Positions 1 to 9,296 are shown, numbered from the stretch's first letter. The stretch is DNA of 64,000 nucleotides from Kaistia adipata DSM 17808 (GCF_000423225.1 NZ_AUHO01000007.1:744001-808000); one strand, 5' to 3'. A program made the numbers and translations. The notes: generated by a model not told the origin, from the letters alone.

Positions 1-1
1 C

Positions 2-664
2 GCCGACATCGCGACGTTCAGCGGCGCGCTGCCGTTCGGGCGCTACCTGGTCAACTCGCTGATCATCCTGTTCTGCACGGTGCTCGGCGGCGTCTTCCTG
101 AACTCGATGGCGGCCTTCGTGCTGGCCTGGGGGCGGCTGCCCGGCCGGGCGGTGGTGCTCACCGGCCTGATCGGCCTCTATATCGTGCCGCAGGAATCGA
201 TCGTCCTGCCGCTGCTCAGCCTGGTCAACAAGGCCGGCCTCGGCGACAGCTTCGCGGCGCAGATCCTGCCCTGGATGGCGAGCCCGCTCTACATCTTCCT
301 GATCTACCAGTTCTTCATCCAGGTGCCGCGCGACGTCTATGACGCGGCAACCGTCGACGGCGCCTCGCCGTTCCGGATCTACTGGTCGGTGTTCCTGCCC
401 CTGAGCCTGCCGGTGCTGGCGACGGTGGCGATCCTGCTCGGCATCGAGACCTGGAACCAGTATCTCTGGCCGCTGATGGTGACCCAGACCGACCGCGCCC
501 GCCCGATCTCGGTCGGCATCGCCAGCTTCTTCGGCCATGACAGCGTCTACTGGAACAGCGCCATGGCCGCGTCGGTGATGATGATGGTGCCGGTGCTGAT
601 CTTCTACCTCGCCTTCCAGAAATGGTTCGTCAGTTCCTTCATCAGCTCGGCCGTCAAGGGCTGA
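2..664 (+). CDS. Sugar ABC transporter permease, MalG type (5' end outside window)
   Basis: Inner-membrane permease of a CUT1 (maltose-type) sugar importer. The reading frame is open from base 2, so the gene begins upstream of the window; the GTG at 80 is internal. The visible part starts in a segment typical of MalG proteins (FGRYLVNSLI) and contains the EAA loop that contacts the ATPase, seen as DAATVDGAS with a following LP pair near the middle. Several hydrophobic helices are visible and the end (FQKWFVSSFISSAVKG) is typical of MalG C-termini. It ends 7 bp before a GH32 glycosidase, so the imported sugar is probably a fructose-containing oligosaccharide. Family assignment is firm; substrate is inferred. 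Confidence 0.9.
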   Translation, partial: ADIATFSGALPFGRYLVNSLIILFCTVLGGVFLNSMAAFVLAWGRLPGRAVVLTGLIGLYIVPQESIVLPLLSLVNKAGLGDSFAAQILPWMASPLYIFLIYQFFIQVPRDVYDAATVDGASPFRIYWSVFLPLSLPVLATVAILLGIETWNQYLWPLMVTQTDRARPISVGIASFFGHDSVYWNSAMAASVMMMVPVLIFYLAFQKWFVSSFISSAVKG

Positions 665-671
665 GGCGACA

Positions 672-2366
672 ATGGATAGTCTTGCAATGACCGAATTCGA
701 GACCCGTCTGGATGCGGGCGATGTCGTGCATCTGTGGCAGAAGGCGCCGACCCGCGACCCCGTATCCGAGGTTCGGGTCACCCGTGACGGCGCGGATCTC
801 GCCATGCTCCCCGGCGCCCGCTCCGACGATTTCACCCGGACGGTGTTCGAGGCGCCAGCCGCCGGCACCTATCGTTTTGCCTGGAACGAGCCGGCGACTT
901 CCGTGTCGCTCGCCTATGCCTATGCGCCGGCGCGCGTGACGGCAGAGGGCATCCGCCTGTTGCGGACGACCGAGGCGAACCGTTCCAGCGATGCCCGCTA
1001 CGGCCTGCATTTCCAGCCGCCCTTCGGCTGGATGAACGATCCGAACGGCCTCTGCGAGGTCGACGGCCGGACGCATCTCTTCTACCAGCACTATCCGCAT
1101 GCCCGCCGCTGGAACACGATGCACTGGGGCCATGCCGTCTCCGACAATCTGGTCGACTGGGTGCACCTGCCGGTCTTCCTCGAGCCCCGGCCCGAGCTGC
1201 TCGCCGACAACGCGATGACCGGCGGCGCCTTCTCGGGCTCGGCCGTGCCGCAGGCGGACGGCTCGCTGCGGGTCTATTACACCGACCGCGAGGACGGTCG
1301 CGAGCCGAGCCAGGAATGGCAGATCACCGCCGTTTCGACTGATCTTCTCGCCGCCGGGCCGTCGCAGCCGATCATCACCACGCGGCCCGCGATTCCGAAT
1401 TTCGGCAAGGATATCCGCGATCCCTACGTGTTCCGCGGTCCGGACGGGCTCTGGAAGATGCTGGTCGCCGGGGCCGACGACACCGCCGGCCTCGTGCTGC
1501 TCTACGAGACGGCCGATCCCGAGGGCGTGGACGGCTGGCGCTTCGTCGATGTCCTGCATCGGGAACCGCTGCGCCGCAACATCCCGGCCGAGTGTCCCTG
1601 CCTGATCGCCCTCGACGGCGAGGGGGAGGGGTTGTACGCGCTGTTGTTCGGGCTGATCGGCTATCGCGACGAGGCCACGCGCCGGCGCAATCTGAGCTAC
1701 GCCATCGTTGGCCGTTTCGACGGTCGGCATTTCGTGCCGATCCTGCGGCGCGAGCTCGATTTCGGCACGGATTGCTATGCGATCCAGGCCTTCCAGCATG
1801 CGAGCGGTCCGGTCGGCATCGCCTGGGCGGCGAACTGGACCGACGTCTTCAAGGACCGCGACTTCGCCTCGGCGATGACGCTGCCGCGCCGCTTCGTCTG
1901 GCGGGACGGCGCGCTGCGCATGCCGCCGGTCGAAAGCGTGCGGGACCTCAGGGCCGACGTCGCGCCGGTTTCGCTGGCTGACGGCGTCGCCACGCCGCTT
2001 CCGCAAGGGCTGGGAGAGATCGAACTGGCGTTCTCCGCCGCCGGAACGCCCTTCACGCTCGACTTCGACCACCCGGACCATGGTCTGTCGCTCGTCTATG
2101 ACGGGATGACGCTGGAGCTCGTGTTCGATCCGCCGGGCAACCGCGTCGTGCCGCGCTATCGGACGGCGGTGACGGCGCTGCGTCAGGTTCGCGTCTTCAT
2201 CGATGTCGGCCTGATCGAGGTCTATGTCGACGGCGGCCTGTACAATGCGACCAAGCGGATCGACAGCGACCTGCCGATCGGCGGCGTGCGTCTCGCGGCG
2301 GATCCCGCCACCATCGAGGCCGCGCGTTTGTTCACGCTCCGGCCGCGTGGGCGCGGCCTCGCCTGA
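672..2366 (+). CDS. GH32 family beta-fructosidase (sucrose/fructo-oligosaccharide hydrolase)
   Basis: Glycoside hydrolase family 32, cleaving terminal beta-fructosyl bonds (invertase, levanase or fructosidase activity). The three catalytic signatures are present: WMNDPNG with nucleophile Asp123, RDP with Asp250 (transition-state stabiliser), and EC with acid/base Glu307. A five-bladed propeller is expected from about residue 110 to 410, followed by a C-terminal beta-sandwich. About 110 residues precede the catalytic domain and look like an extra N-terminal beta domain. No signal peptide is seen, so the enzyme should act in the cytosol on imported sugar, which fits the permease 7 bp upstream. 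An in-frame ATG at 687 is an alternative start. A sucrose-6-phosphate hydrolase role is less likely because no PTS is nearby. Confidence 0.9.
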   Translation: MDSLAMTEFETRLDAGDVVHLWQKAPTRDPVSEVRVTRDGADLAMLPGARSDDFTRTVFEAPAAGTYRFAWNEPATSVSLAYAYAPARVTAEGIRLLRTTEANRSSDARYGLHFQPPFGWMNDPNGLCEVDGRTHLFYQHYPHARRWNTMHWGHAVSDNLVDWVHLPVFLEPRPELLADNAMTGGAFSGSAVPQADGSLRVYYTDREDGREPSQEWQITAVSTDLLAAGPSQPIITTRPAIPNFGKDIRDPYVFRGPDGLWKMLVAGADDTAGLVLLYETADPEGVDGWRFVDVLHREPLRRNIPAECPCLIALDGEGEGLYALLFGLIGYRDEATRRRNLSYAIVGRFDGRHFVPILRRELDFGTDCYAIQAFQHASGPVGIAWAANWTDVFKDRDFASAMTLPRRFVWRDGALRMPPVESVRDLRADVAPVSLADGVATPLPQGLGEIELAFSAAGTPFTLDFDHPDHGLSLVYDGMTLELVFDPPGNRVVPRYRTAVTALRQVRVFIDVGLIEVYVDGGLYNATKRIDSDLPIGGVRLAADPATIEAARLFTLRPRGRGLA

Positions 2367-2373
2367 GAAACGC

Positions 2374-2398
2374 GGGCGCGCCGGTAAAAGGCGCGCCC
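2374..2398. terminator. Bidirectional hairpin terminator after the GH32 gene
   Basis: Perfect 9-bp stem GGGCGCGCC/GGCGCGCCC with a 7-nt loop (GGTAAAA), lying between the convergent GH32 and TetR genes. No long T tract follows, so termination strength is inferred from position and stem only. Confidence 0.6.
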
Positions 2399-2425
2399 AC
2401 TCGTCATCCCGGCCGAGCCGCCGGT

Positions 2426-2968
2426 CTATCCGGGCAGGATCGCCCGGATGTCGGCGAAGATCGCGTCCCAGCTGTCGTTTTCGAATTCGGCCAGCCCGAG
2501 GCCCCGCAGCAGGAACGCGCCCTCCGCGGCGAGAACCGCTGTCAGCGCCCGTCGACCCGCCTCGGTCTGGGTGTCGATCTTGTCGAAAAGCTCCCGATAG
2601 GATCCCTGGATCTGGTTGCGATATTCCGGCGAGCGCACGAGGCTGGCGAGCAGCGCGCTGGCGCGGATGGCGGCCAGCCGGTCCTCGCGATGGCTGGCGT
2701 CGACATGCGCCCCGGCGGCGGCGTAGGGCTCGTCGCCATGCGCCGCGAGGTAGTCGCGGACGAGTCCCTCATAGGATTCGCCGGCGCGCGCCAGCATCGC
2801 CTCGATCAGCGCGTCCTTGGTGCCGAAGGAATAGAGCACGCCGCCCTTGCTGACGCTGGCCTCGCGGGCGACCGCGTCGATGGTCAGGCTCGTGACGCCG
2901 CCCTTGGCGATGACGCGGTCGGCCGCATCCAGCAACCCTTCGCGATCGATCGTCGGCCGTCTGCCCAT
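2426..2968 (-). CDS. TetR/AcrR family transcriptional regulator
   Basis: One-component repressor of 180 aa. The N-terminal 50 residues form the TetR helix-turn-helix (start RRPTIDREGLLDAADRVI, then the recognition helix region SVSKGGVLYSFGTKDALIEAML). The rest is a helical ligand-binding domain of unknown specificity. It diverges from an MFS drug exporter; the 77-bp gap holds a 12-bp palindrome at 2989-3000, so it probably represses both itself and the exporter until a drug-like ligand binds. Length is slightly short for the family but no truncation is apparent. Confidence 0.88.
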   Translation of the reverse strand: MGRRPTIDREGLLDAADRVIAKGGVTSLTIDAVAREASVSKGGVLYSFGTKDALIEAMLARAGESYEGLVRDYLAAHGDEPYAAAGAHVDASHREDRLAAIRASALLASLVRSPEYRNQIQGSYRELFDKIDTQTEAGRRALTAVLAAEGAFLLRGLGLAEFENDSWDAIFADIRAILPG

Positions 2969-2988
2969 GTCGTTTTTCTCTTTTAATA

Positions 2989-3000
2989 CCGTCTGGACGG
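2989..3000. promoter_or_regulatory. Candidate TetR operator between divergent genes
   Basis: The palindrome CCGTC-TG-GACGG lies 21 bp from the TetR start and 46 bp from the MFS start, next to an ATATATAT tract that could be part of a promoter. Position and symmetry fit a TetR operator; binding is inferred. Confidence 0.5.
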
Positions 3001-3045
3001 ATATATATCGGCTCCCCCAGCGCCGGCAATCCCCGTGGCGCGGGA

Positions 3046-4581
3046 ATGGAGATGAAAATGACTGTCGCGCCGCGCAATCGCTGGCTGGTCCTGAGCGCCG
3101 TGATCCTGGCGTTCCTGCCGGTGGTCGTCGACATGACGATCCTGCACATCGCCGTGCCTTCGCTGACCGTCGCGCTTGGCGCTTCGGGCACGGAGATCCT
3201 CTGGATCATCGACATCTATCCGCTGGTCATGGCCGGCCTGCTCGTGCCGATGGGAACGCTCGGCGACCGCGTCGGCCATCGCCGGCTGATGCTGACCGGC
3301 CTGACCATCTTCGGGACGGCGTCGGTCTGCGCTGCCTTTTCCCAGACCGCGATGATGCTGATCCTGGCGCGCGTCCTGCTGGCGGTCGGCTCGTCGATGA
3401 TCATTCCGAGCGTGCTGGCGATCATCCGGCAGACCTTCGAGGATCCGAAGGAGAGGGCGCTGGCGCTCGGCGTCTGGAGTACCGTCGCCTCGGCCGGCGC
3501 AGCCATCGGCCCGCTGACGGGCGGCTTCCTGCTCGAGCATTTCTGGTGGGGATCGGTGTTCCTGATCAACGTGCCGATCATGCTGGTCGTGCTGCCGGTG
3601 GTGTTCTGGTTCATTCCGAACCGGCCGGTCGCGGCGGAGGGGCGCTGGAAGATCGGCCATGCCCTGCTTCTGATCGCCGGCCTGATCGCGACGGTCTATG
3701 CGGTGAAGTCCGGCTTCAAGGCGGGGTCCTCGACCTTGGTCTTCGGCATTCTCGCGCTAGGGCTCGGCCTGATGGCCTGGTTCGCACGGCTGCAGGTCGT
3801 CGCGGCGGAGCCGATGCTCGACCTGTCGCTGTTCCGCAAGCCGGCGATCTCGGTCGGCATGCTGATGGCCTTCGTCGCGTCCGGCTCGTTCGCCGGCTTC
3901 GAGCTGCTGCTGGCGCAGGAGCTGCAATATGTCTATGGCCGGACGCCGCTGCAGGCGGGCCTGTTCATGATGCCGCTCGTCGTCGCCTCCGCCATCGCCG
4001 GGCCGATCGCCGGCAAGCTCGCCGGCCGCTTCGGCCTGCGCTGGCTCGGCACGGTGGGTCTCGGCGCCGCGTCGCTGGCGCTGTTCGGCATCAGCCAGTC
4101 GAACATCGGTGCCGACGGCGTGGTCATCGGCTGCCTGATGGCGGTGCTCGGCTTCGCGTTCGGCGTCGGCCTCCTGGCGTCGTCGGCCGCGATCATGGGC
4201 GCCGCGCCGGTCGAGAAGGCCGGCGCCGCCGGTTCGCTGGAGGCCACCGGCTACGAGCTCGGCGCCGGTCTCGGCATCACCTTCTTCGGCGTTCTGCTGA
4301 GCACGATCTACCGGGCCAATTTCGCCGGTACCGCCGGGCTTGGGGCCGATCTCGACGCGGCGGCGGGCTCTATCGGCGAGGCCATGGTGATCGCCGGCCG
4401 GATCGGCGGCCCCGAGGGCGAGGCCATCGCGCAGGCCGCCCGCGTCGCCTTCGCCAGCGCGCACGGCTCGGTCCTGATGGTGACGTCGAGCCTGATCGCC
4501 GTCCTGGCGGCCGTCGTCTTCGTGGCGCTGCGGCACGAGGCGGCGCCCAAGGGAGAGCACGCCTGCTCGGCCGAGTCCTGA
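3046..4581 (+). CDS. MFS multidrug efflux transporter, DHA2 (14-TM) family
   Basis: Proton-driven drug exporter of the inner membrane, 511 aa. Length and the run of hydrophobic segments fit the 14-helix DHA2 group (SmvA/EmrB-like). The motif-A loop between helices 2 and 3 is visible as GTLGDRVGHRR, and motif C-like glycine-rich sequence occurs at AGAAIGPLTGG. Three in-frame ATGs lie close together at 3046, 3052 and 3058. GGAG at 3048-3051 is 6 nt before 3058, so the true start may be 3058 (MTVAPRNRW). It diverges from a TetR gene that probably controls it. The substrate is unknown; quaternary ammonium or methyl-viologen-like compounds are typical of relatives. Confidence 0.88.
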   Translation: MEMKMTVAPRNRWLVLSAVILAFLPVVVDMTILHIAVPSLTVALGASGTEILWIIDIYPLVMAGLLVPMGTLGDRVGHRRLMLTGLTIFGTASVCAAFSQTAMMLILARVLLAVGSSMIIPSVLAIIRQTFEDPKERALALGVWSTVASAGAAIGPLTGGFLLEHFWWGSVFLINVPIMLVVLPVVFWFIPNRPVAAEGRWKIGHALLLIAGLIATVYAVKSGFKAGSSTLVFGILALGLGLMAWFARLQVVAAEPMLDLSLFRKPAISVGMLMAFVASGSFAGFELLLAQELQYVYGRTPLQAGLFMMPLVVASAIAGPIAGKLAGRFGLRWLGTVGLGAASLALFGISQSNIGADGVVIGCLMAVLGFAFGVGLLASSAAIMGAAPVEKAGAAGSLEATGYELGAGLGITFFGVLLSTIYRANFAGTAGLGADLDAAAGSIGEAMVIAGRIGGPEGEAIAQAARVAFASAHGSVLMVTSSLIAVLAAVVFVALRHEAAPKGEHACSAES

Positions 4582-4599
4582 GGCTCGGGAAGGAACCGC

Positions 4600-4628
4600 G
4601 CCCGGGATGCTGCCACGCCGTCCCGGGC
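4600..4628. terminator. Hairpin after the MFS gene
   Basis: GCCCGGGA at 4600-4607 pairs perfectly with TCCCGGGC at 4621-4628, 19 bp after the MFS stop codon. No poly-T tail is present. Confidence 0.5.
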
Positions 4629-4825
4629 TGATCGCCGGATGCTGCAATGCGTGCAACGAATGACGCTCTTGCATCAAAAAAGTATCAGCGCGACGATGCG
4701 GGTTTGGTAGCGCCCGGAAATGCGGCCTCCTAAGGTCTTCCCATGCAGAGACCGCGTAAGTCGGCCTGCAGGAGCCGGCACCGGGGGAACGGGAGCCGGA
4801 TGCTCGCTGGGTGGGGAGGTCCGCC

Positions 4826-5710
4826 GTGACGCCAGATCTGGAAGTCGTGCAAATTTGCCGTGGCGAATCCTTCAAGGCGTGGGAGCACGGCTATCCGTTT
4901 CGTACGGTTCGCTGGCATTTTCATCCCGAATACGAACTTCATCATGTCGTCGCCACGCGCGGACACTATTTCGTCGGTGACTACATCGGCGAATTCGAGC
5001 CCGGCAATCTGGTGCTGACCGGGCCGAACCTGCCGCACAACTGGATCAGCGACCTGCCGGAAGGCGCGAGCGTGCCGCTGCGCTGCCGCATGGTGCTGTT
5101 CTCGCAGGAGTTCATCGGCAGTCTCACCGGCCTGCTGCCCGAGCTCGCGGCCTTTGATCGCGTGCTGGAAATGAGCCGGCGCGGCGCGTTGTTCTCGCCG
5201 GAAACCGGGGCCGAGGCGGCGCCGATCATGCAGGAGCTGGTCACCGCGCAGGGCATTCGCCGGATCGAGCTGTTCGTCGGGCTGATGGGCAAGCTGAGCC
5301 GCTGCGACGCCATGCGGCCGCTGGCGAGCGCGCATTATCTGCCGGACCCGTCCGGCTACATGTCGGTCGGCATCAACAAGGCGCTCGCCTTCATCGACAA
5401 GCACCTGACCGAGCCGTTCAACGAGAGTGTGCTGGCCGAGATCGCCGGCCAGAGCCCGAGCGCCTTTTCGCGCAGCTTCCGTCGTCATACCGGCATGGCG
5501 CTGGTGCAGTACGTCAACCGGCTGCGGATCAACCTGGCCTGCCAGCTGCTGATGAGCCACGAGGCACAGCCGATCACGGCGATCTGTTACGCCGTCGGCT
5601 TCAACAATCTGTCGAATTTCAACCGCCAGTTCCTGGCGCAGAAGGGCATGCCGCCCTCGCGCTTCAGGACGCTGCTCGCGGAGAACTCAAGGGTGGCGCG
5701 GGCCGCCTGA
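4826..5710 (+). CDS. AraC family transcriptional regulator with cupin sensor domain
   Basis: About 294 aa. The N-terminal part is a cupin fold (WHFHPEYELHHVV, then FEPGNLVLTGPNLPHNW) that would bind a small ligand. The C-terminal 100 residues carry two helix-turn-helices (AEIAGQSPSAFSRSFRRHTG and AICYAVGFNNLSNFNRQF, characteristic of AraC/XylS). The GTG at 4826 is chosen because GGGGAGG (4813-4819) sits 6 nt before it; a GTG at 4811 is also in frame. The gene lies 205 bp before a CUT2 sugar ABC operon on the same strand and is the likely activator of it, which is inference from position. Confidence 0.88.
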   Translation: MTPDLEVVQICRGESFKAWEHGYPFRTVRWHFHPEYELHHVVATRGHYFVGDYIGEFEPGNLVLTGPNLPHNWISDLPEGASVPLRCRMVLFSQEFIGSLTGLLPELAAFDRVLEMSRRGALFSPETGAEAAPIMQELVTAQGIRRIELFVGLMGKLSRCDAMRPLASAHYLPDPSGYMSVGINKALAFIDKHLTEPFNESVLAEIAGQSPSAFSRSFRRHTGMALVQYVNRLRINLACQLLMSHEAQPITAICYAVGFNNLSNFNRQFLAQKGMPPSRFRTLLAENSRVARAA

Positions 5711-5915
5711 GAGCCGCGGAGGAGCGGGGGAGGAGGCTCGCCGAGGTTCGGGCGCGCGATATATCCCGTTCTACCGCGATGCCTGCCGGAACTTTCAAGA
5801 AGAAAGCACGGCGGGAGGAATGCCAGGCGAAAGCCCCGATTGGGCCGGAGCCGGAACGAACGGGCATTCCCCCAAGCCGACACGGACAAGCACATTATCA
5901 AAGGGAGAAGACCGA

Positions 5916-6986
5916 ATGACGAAGTTCACGTGGAGACGGGTTGGGGCGCTCGCGCTCGCCGCCAGCCTCATGGGTGGCGTCGCGACGCTGGCGAAGGCGG
6001 CCGAGGTGACGGACGCGACGGTGGCGTTCCTGATGCCCGATCAGGGCTCGACCCGCTATGAAGAGCACGACTATCCCGGCTTCAAGGCCGAGATGGAGAA
6101 GCTCTGCCCGGGCTGCAAGGTGATCTACCTGAATGCCGGCGCCGACGTGACCCGCCAGCAGCAGCAGTTCAATTCGGTCATCTCGCAGGGCGCCAAGGCG
6201 ATCGTGCTGGATCCGGTCGATTCCGCGGCCGCCGCGTCGCTGGTCGAGCTGGCCCAGAGCCAGGGCATCAAGGTGATCGCCTATGACCGTCCGATCCCGG
6301 ACGCCAAGGCCGATTTCTACGTCTCGTTCGACAATGAGGCGATCGGCAAGTCGATCGCGGAATCGCTCGTCAACCATCTGAAGGCGAAGGGCGTCTCGCC
6401 GGACAAGGGCGGCGTGCTGCAGATCAACGGCTCGCCGATCGACGCGGCCGCCGGCCTGATCAAGAAGGGCATCCATGCTGGCCTCGACAACAGCGGCTAC
6501 AAGATCCTCGCCGAATACGACACGCCGGACTGGATGCCGTCCAAGGCGCAGGAATGGGCGGCCGGCCAGGTCACCCGCTTCGGCGACCAGATCGTCGGCA
6601 TCGTGGCGGCGAATGACGGCACCGGCGGCGGCGCGATCGCGGCGCTGAAGGCGGCCGGCGTCGATCCGCTGCCGCCCGTGACGGGCAATGACGCGACCAC
6701 GGCCGCGTTGCAGCTGATCATCGCCGGCGACCAGTTCAACACGATCAACAAGCCGAGCGAGATCGTCGCCGCGGCCGCCGCCAACGTCGCGATCCAGCTT
6801 TTGAAGGGCGAGACGCCGGAGGCCAAGTCGACCCTCTACAACACGCCGTCGCAGCTCTTCGTGCCGGTCGTGGTCACGGCCGACAACTTCAAGGCCGAGA
6901 TCATCGACAAGAACATCGCCAAGGCCGACGCGCTCTGCGTCGACCGCTATGCGGAAGGCTGCAAGGCCCTCGGCATCACGAAGTAA
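5916..6986 (+). CDS. Periplasmic sugar-binding protein of a CUT2 ABC transporter
   Basis: Periplasmic-binding protein of the ribose/xylose type (Peripla_BP_4), 356 aa. A Sec signal peptide spans about residues 1-29 (KFTWRR, hydrophobic core, cleavage near AKAAE). The mature protein shows the two-lobe pattern with the typical DPVDSAAA segment and the hinge-side IVAANDGTGGGAIAAL, as in XylF/ChvE-like proteins. The ATG at 5916 is chosen because GGGAGA (5903-5908) precedes it and the signal peptide starts there. It is the first gene of a binding protein-ATPase-permease operon and is followed by a hairpin that would favour high binding-protein expression. A pentose or fructose substrate is plausible but unproven. 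Confidence 0.92.
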   Translation: MTKFTWRRVGALALAASLMGGVATLAKAAEVTDATVAFLMPDQGSTRYEEHDYPGFKAEMEKLCPGCKVIYLNAGADVTRQQQQFNSVISQGAKAIVLDPVDSAAAASLVELAQSQGIKVIAYDRPIPDAKADFYVSFDNEAIGKSIAESLVNHLKAKGVSPDKGGVLQINGSPIDAAAGLIKKGIHAGLDNSGYKILAEYDTPDWMPSKAQEWAAGQVTRFGDQIVGIVAANDGTGGGAIAALKAAGVDPLPPVTGNDATTAALQLIIAGDQFNTINKPSEIVAAAAANVAIQLLKGETPEAKSTLYNTPSQLFVPVVVTADNFKAEIIDKNIAKADALCVDRYAEGCKALGITK

Positions 6987-6995
6987 TCGAAGGTC

Positions 6996-7023
6996 CGCCC
7001 GGCCTCGATCGAGGGGCCGGGCG
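6996..7023 (+). terminator. Intra-operon hairpin after the binding-protein gene
   Basis: CGCCCGGCC (6996-7004) pairs with GGCCGGGCG (7015-7023), followed by TTTCCGCTTGTT. It lies between the binding protein and ATPase genes, where such hairpins stabilise the upstream message or terminate part of the transcripts. Confidence 0.55.
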
Positions 7024-7067
7024 TTTCCGCTTGTTCGACCACTACAGCGTGAAGGCTTGCCAACGGC

Positions 7068-7892
7068 ATGACAGACACTCTGCAAGGTGCCCCCGCTTCC
7101 GGCGCGCCGGTCCTGAGCCTCCGGGGCATCTCGAAGCATTTCGGCGCCGTCTCGGCCCTGACCGAGATCGATCTCGACGTCCATGCCGGCGAGGTCGTGG
7201 CGCTGGTCGGCGACAACGGCGCCGGCAAGTCCACCCTCGTCAAGATCCTCTCCGGCGTGCATCAGCCGAGCGCCGGCACGATCCAGTTCCGCGGCGAGAC
7301 CGTGACGCTGAACGATCCGAGCGCGGCGCTTTCGCTCGGCATCGCCACCGTGTTCCAGGATCTCGCGCTCTGCGAGAACCTCGACGTCGTCGCCAACATC
7401 TTCCTCGGCCGCGAGCTCGATCCGCTCCGGATGGACGAGGTGACGATGGAGACGCGCTCGTGGCAGCTCCTGAACGAGCTGTCGGCGCGGATCCCGAGCG
7501 TGCGCGCACCGGTCGCGTCGCTCTCGGGCGGCCAGCGCCAGACGGTCGCCATCGCGCGCTCGCTGCTGCTTGATCCGAAGCTGATCCTGCTCGACGAGCC
7601 GACGGCGGCTCTCGGCGTCGCGCAGACGGCCGAAGTGCTCGACCTGATCGAGCGCGTGCGGGATCGCGGCCTCGGCGTGGTGATGATCAGCCACAACATG
7701 GAGGATGTACGCGCGGTAGCCGATCGCATCGTCGTGCTGCGGCTTGGCCGCAACAATGGCGAATTCGCCCCCGACGCCTCGAACGAGGACCTCGTCAGCG
7801 CCATCACCGGCGCCTCCAACAATTCGGTCTCGCGTCGCGCCCACCGGCGCCATGCCCAGGCCGCCCCACATGCACCGGAGGCCGGCCAATGA
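7068..7892 (+). CDS. Sugar ABC transporter ATP-binding protein (single-domain, FrcA-like)
   Basis: Cytoplasmic ATPase of a CUT2 importer, 274 aa with one nucleotide-binding domain; many CUT2 systems use a 500-aa double domain, so this belongs to the shorter FrcA-type group. Walker A is GDNGAGKST (48-56), the signature is LSGGQ (152-156), and Walker B plus catalytic Glu is LILLDE (172-177). The last 30 residues are basic and His-rich (RRAHRRHAQAAPH). The stop overlaps the permease start as ATGA, indicating translational coupling. Substrate follows the binding protein and is not established. Confidence 0.93.
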   Translation: MTDTLQGAPASGAPVLSLRGISKHFGAVSALTEIDLDVHAGEVVALVGDNGAGKSTLVKILSGVHQPSAGTIQFRGETVTLNDPSAALSLGIATVFQDLALCENLDVVANIFLGRELDPLRMDEVTMETRSWQLLNELSARIPSVRAPVASLSGGQRQTVAIARSLLLDPKLILLDEPTAALGVAQTAEVLDLIERVRDRGLGVVMISHNMEDVRAVADRIVVLRLGRNNGEFAPDASNEDLVSAITGASNNSVSRRAHRRHAQAAPHAPEAGQ

Positions 7893-9151
7893 CCGACAGC
7901 CGCAATCAGGCCGTTCCCGCCGGCGAGCCCATGCTCGACCGCCGCGACGAGCGCGTCGCCCATGCCGCCACCTTCGGCGACACCATCCGCGCCTTCCTCG
8001 ACCGCATCCGTTCCGGCGATCTCGGCATGCTGCCGGTGATCATCGGGCTGATCATCATCTGGACGGTGTTCTCCATCCTCAACCCGGTGTTCCTGACGCC
8101 GAACAACCTCGTCAACCTGCTGTTCGATTCCTCGACGGTCGGCATCATCTCGCTCGGCATCGTCTGCATGCTGATGGTGGGCGAGATCGACCTGTCGGTC
8201 GGCTCGGTCAGCGGCGTCGCCTCGGCGATCCTCGGCGTGCTCTGGGTCAATCACGGCGTGCCGGCCGGGTTCGCCATCCTCGCGGCCGTCGCCTTCGGCG
8301 CGCTGGTCGGCTTCATCTACGCCCAGCTCTACAACCGCTTCGGCATGCCGAGCTTCGTGGTGACGCTGGCAGGTTTGCTGACTTTCCTCGGCCTGCAGCT
8401 CTGGCTGCTCGGCTCTACCGGCTCGATCAACCTGCCCTATGGCTCGCCGCTGGTCCGCTTCGGCCAGCTGCTGGTGATGCCGGCGGCCGTCTCGGTCATC
8501 CTCGCCGCCCTGCCTGGCGTGCTGATGCTCTACACCGGCTTCCGCACCGCCGCGCGGCGGAAGGCCGCCGGCCTGTCGTCGCAGTCATCAGCCGCGATCG
8601 TCACCCGCGCCGTCGCCGTCACGGTGGTGGCCGAGATTGTCGTCGCCTACCTCAACCAGGGCCGTGGCGTGCCGTGGATGTTCGGCCTGTTCGTCGGCCT
8701 CGTCTTCGCGATGCAATATGCGCTGACGCGGACGCGCTGGGGTCGCTCGATGTTCGCCGTCGGCGGCAATCGCGAGGCGGCGCGCCGCGCCGGCATCAAT
8801 GTCCGCATGATCTACACGAGCGCCTTCGTCGCCTGCTCGACGCTGGCGGCGTTCGGTGGCGTCATGGCGGCATCTCGGCTGGCGTCATCCAGCCAGCAGG
8901 CCGGTACCGGCGACGTCAATTTGAACGCCATCGCGGCGGCGGTGATCGGCGGCACGAGCCTGTTCGGCGGCCGCGGCAGCGCCTATTCGGCCCTGCTCGG
9001 CATCATCGTCATCCAGTCGATCTCGAGCGGCCTGACGCTTTTGGATCTGTCGTCATCGCTTCGCTACATGATCACCGGCGGCGTCCTCGCCATCGCGGTG
9101 ATCGTCGACTCGCTCGCCCGCCGCTCGCGCGTCAGCCACGGCCGCGCCTGA
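7889..9151 (+). CDS. Sugar ABC transporter permease, XylH-like
   Basis: Integral membrane permease of the CUT2 class, 420 aa, with about ten hydrophobic segments after a soluble N-terminal 45 residues. Conserved CUT2 features include the GEIDLSVGSV loop, NLVNLLFD, and the C-terminal AAAVIGGTSLFGGRGS block. The length and the extra region around 200-260 resemble the xylose permease XylH rather than the 320-aa RbsC. It overlaps the ATPase gene by 4 bp and completes the three-gene importer. The next gene, an SDR dehydrogenase, may oxidise the imported sugar. Confidence 0.92.
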   Translation: MTDSRNQAVPAGEPMLDRRDERVAHAATFGDTIRAFLDRIRSGDLGMLPVIIGLIIIWTVFSILNPVFLTPNNLVNLLFDSSTVGIISLGIVCMLMVGEIDLSVGSVSGVASAILGVLWVNHGVPAGFAILAAVAFGALVGFIYAQLYNRFGMPSFVVTLAGLLTFLGLQLWLLGSTGSINLPYGSPLVRFGQLLVMPAAVSVILAALPGVLMLYTGFRTAARRKAAGLSSQSSAAIVTRAVAVTVVAEIVVAYLNQGRGVPWMFGLFVGLVFAMQYALTRTRWGRSMFAVGGNREAARRAGINVRMIYTSAFVACSTLAAFGGVMAASRLASSSQQAGTGDVNLNAIAAAVIGGTSLFGGRGSAYSALLGIIVIQSISSGLTLLDLSSSLRYMITGGVLAIAVIVDSLARRSRVSHGRA

Positions 9152-9296
9152 CGGAGGCCGCGCCCGCGCGGCCATGACACAGACACTCTGAAATGGATCG
9201 ACGGCGGTCTCCGCCGCCGTCACCAGAATCTCACGCCCGCGATCCGCACCTGCGGTTCGCCATCCCCCTCGTTCGACCAGATGAAGGAAGAAGATC

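Noticed and set aside
654-2081. 475-aa minus-strand frame opposite GH32
   Set aside because: GH32 catalytic motifs are on the plus strand; no domain on the minus strand.
7163-7176. CGAGATCGATCTCG palindrome resembling the LacI operator
   Set aside because: Inside the ATPase coding sequence, where the codons explain it; end bases differ from the operators.
5898-7889. 663-aa minus-strand open frame opposite the CUT2 genes
   Set aside because: Antisense to a binding protein and an ATPase with intact motifs; composition is shadow-like.
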